Shown here: positions 63,270-64,000 of the stretch, piece after piece | Numbering within the stretch: position 1 is the first letter of the stretch | Layout: every line of letters starts with the position of its first letter | Assembly (NCBI GenBank): GCA_026168455.1 | Contig: CM047425.1 | Span: 95,731,580 to 95,795,579, forward strand | Length of the DNA: 64,000 nucleotides | Direction of reading: 5' to 3' | Origin: Theocolax elegans | Lineage: Eukaryota; Arthropoda; Insecta; Hymenoptera; Cerocephalidae | Program-made: the position numbers and the translations under genes | The notes under the pieces: generated by a model | The model's database searches: none | Told to the model about the DNA's origin: nothing | The model's input: only the letters and a program-made list of their open reading frames with translations

Positions 63270-63884
63270 CCGCGTCCTGCGTATTCGTTTCGCGCGCTCC
63301 GAAGGTGCACTTAAATCGCGTGTTTACCAAGTCTCGCTCTCTTTCCCGCTGACATTGACTGAGTACAGAGAACCCCTCCATACCAGTACGTTCATAGTGG
63401 CGAGTCCACTAGAGAAATTCAAAACAGCGACCTCGCGCGCAAGACTCCAAGAACTAAATTCGTGTGCGCAAACACAACTAAGCGCCACGGAAAAAAATTT
63501 ACGAAAATACTCGAACATTCGCGCATGCGTTTACATTGCCCAGTTATACTGGCACTCTAGCGCTCTAGTAATTTTTCTCGAGCCCGCGTATTTTACCTCG
63601 TGCGCTAGTGTTTTACCTCGCGCTTGGTGAATTCGCTCGCGCGTCGGATTATTTACTTGAGCGCTGGTGCGCAAGCGAATTCACTCGAGCTCGTGCGTAC
63701 AGGTCGTATTTCAAAACATTCATTTGTTTTCAATACGCACGATCTTACCAATTTAAACAAAACAGAAACGGCTATGACGACTCGTAGTATCGTTGTTTTG
63801 CATCGAACCACTGACGAGTTTAGACGAATTTTTGCTTCATATTTGGAAGTTTTAAGCTTGGAAGAAAGGATTTGAGTTCTTAGT
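63270..63884 (+). other. Possible 5' non-coding exon at right edge
   Basis: A GC-richer stretch ending at a strong donor-like site (GTCAA|GTAAGTTA) at 63885, with no long coding frame reaching the donor. A 30-codon ORF (63775-63875) stops just before it. This would fit an untranslated first exon of a gene continuing past the window, but no start site or partner exon is visible. Confidence 0.25.
63628..63683. repeat. Inverted repeat TGAATTCGCT(C/T)GCGC
   Basis: Fifteen-nt arms (63628-63642 and 63669-63683), 14 of 15 paired, with a 26-nt loop, inside a stretch of recurring TTTTACCTCG and GCGC motifs. Confidence 0.6.
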
Positions 63885-64000
63885 CAAGTAAGTTATATTT
63901 ACTTTTAATTTCAATTGTAGCAAATTAATAGACTCAAATGAATCGTTGGTATTAAATAACTTACATATTTAATTTATAAATTAATGATTTTACAGATAAC

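Overview
This is an AT-rich, intron-dominated eukaryotic window, most likely from an insect. The reasons are a nuclear tRNA-Glu gene with a Pol III terminator, widely spaced short exons with GT/AG borders, an initiator-type (TCAGT) start site, abundant GA/CT, TA and GT microsatellites, and cut-and-paste, TTAA-type and Helitron-type mobile elements. A hymenopteran would fit, but the sequence alone does not prove the order. Most of the window is intronic or intergenic, and most long open frames are microsatellite or chance frames.

1-5750: a complete, apparently young DNA transposon (456-5740) flanked by an 8-bp target duplication. It carries two long adjacent ORFs (1717-2820 and 2904-5462). Together they look like one divergent P-superfamily transposase: a C2H2-type finger and linker in ORF1, then a coiled coil and a split DD...E domain in ORF2. 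The ORFs overlap in the -1 frame exactly at an A-run that matches a slippery heptamer.

5750-28280: mostly non-coding. Two frame-compatible exons (16589-16821 and 20165-20594) encode the N-terminal part of a protein I do not recognise. A weaker exon pair at 24675-24777 and 24886-24960 could be an alternative downstream route of the same gene.

28280-43760: a candidate promoter and first exon (28818-28910, one membrane segment) and a 60-nt phase-0 microexon (42798-42857), possibly joined across a 13.9-kb intron. That intron holds a nested repeat cluster (30441-37051): a tandem duplication with microhomology at its borders, a long-TIR foldback element with a TTAA-type MITE nested in one arm, ~0.9-kb direct repeats and a Helitron-like 3' end made of two GCGAAGC hairpins. 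It also holds an antisense tRNA-Glu(CTC) gene at 42461-42532.

43760-64000: no gene that I can support firmly. Notable items are an unexplained GC-rich block (44811-44919), a short tandem repeat, several hairpins, a pair of CACGTG boxes, and a possible 5' non-coding exon at the right edge.
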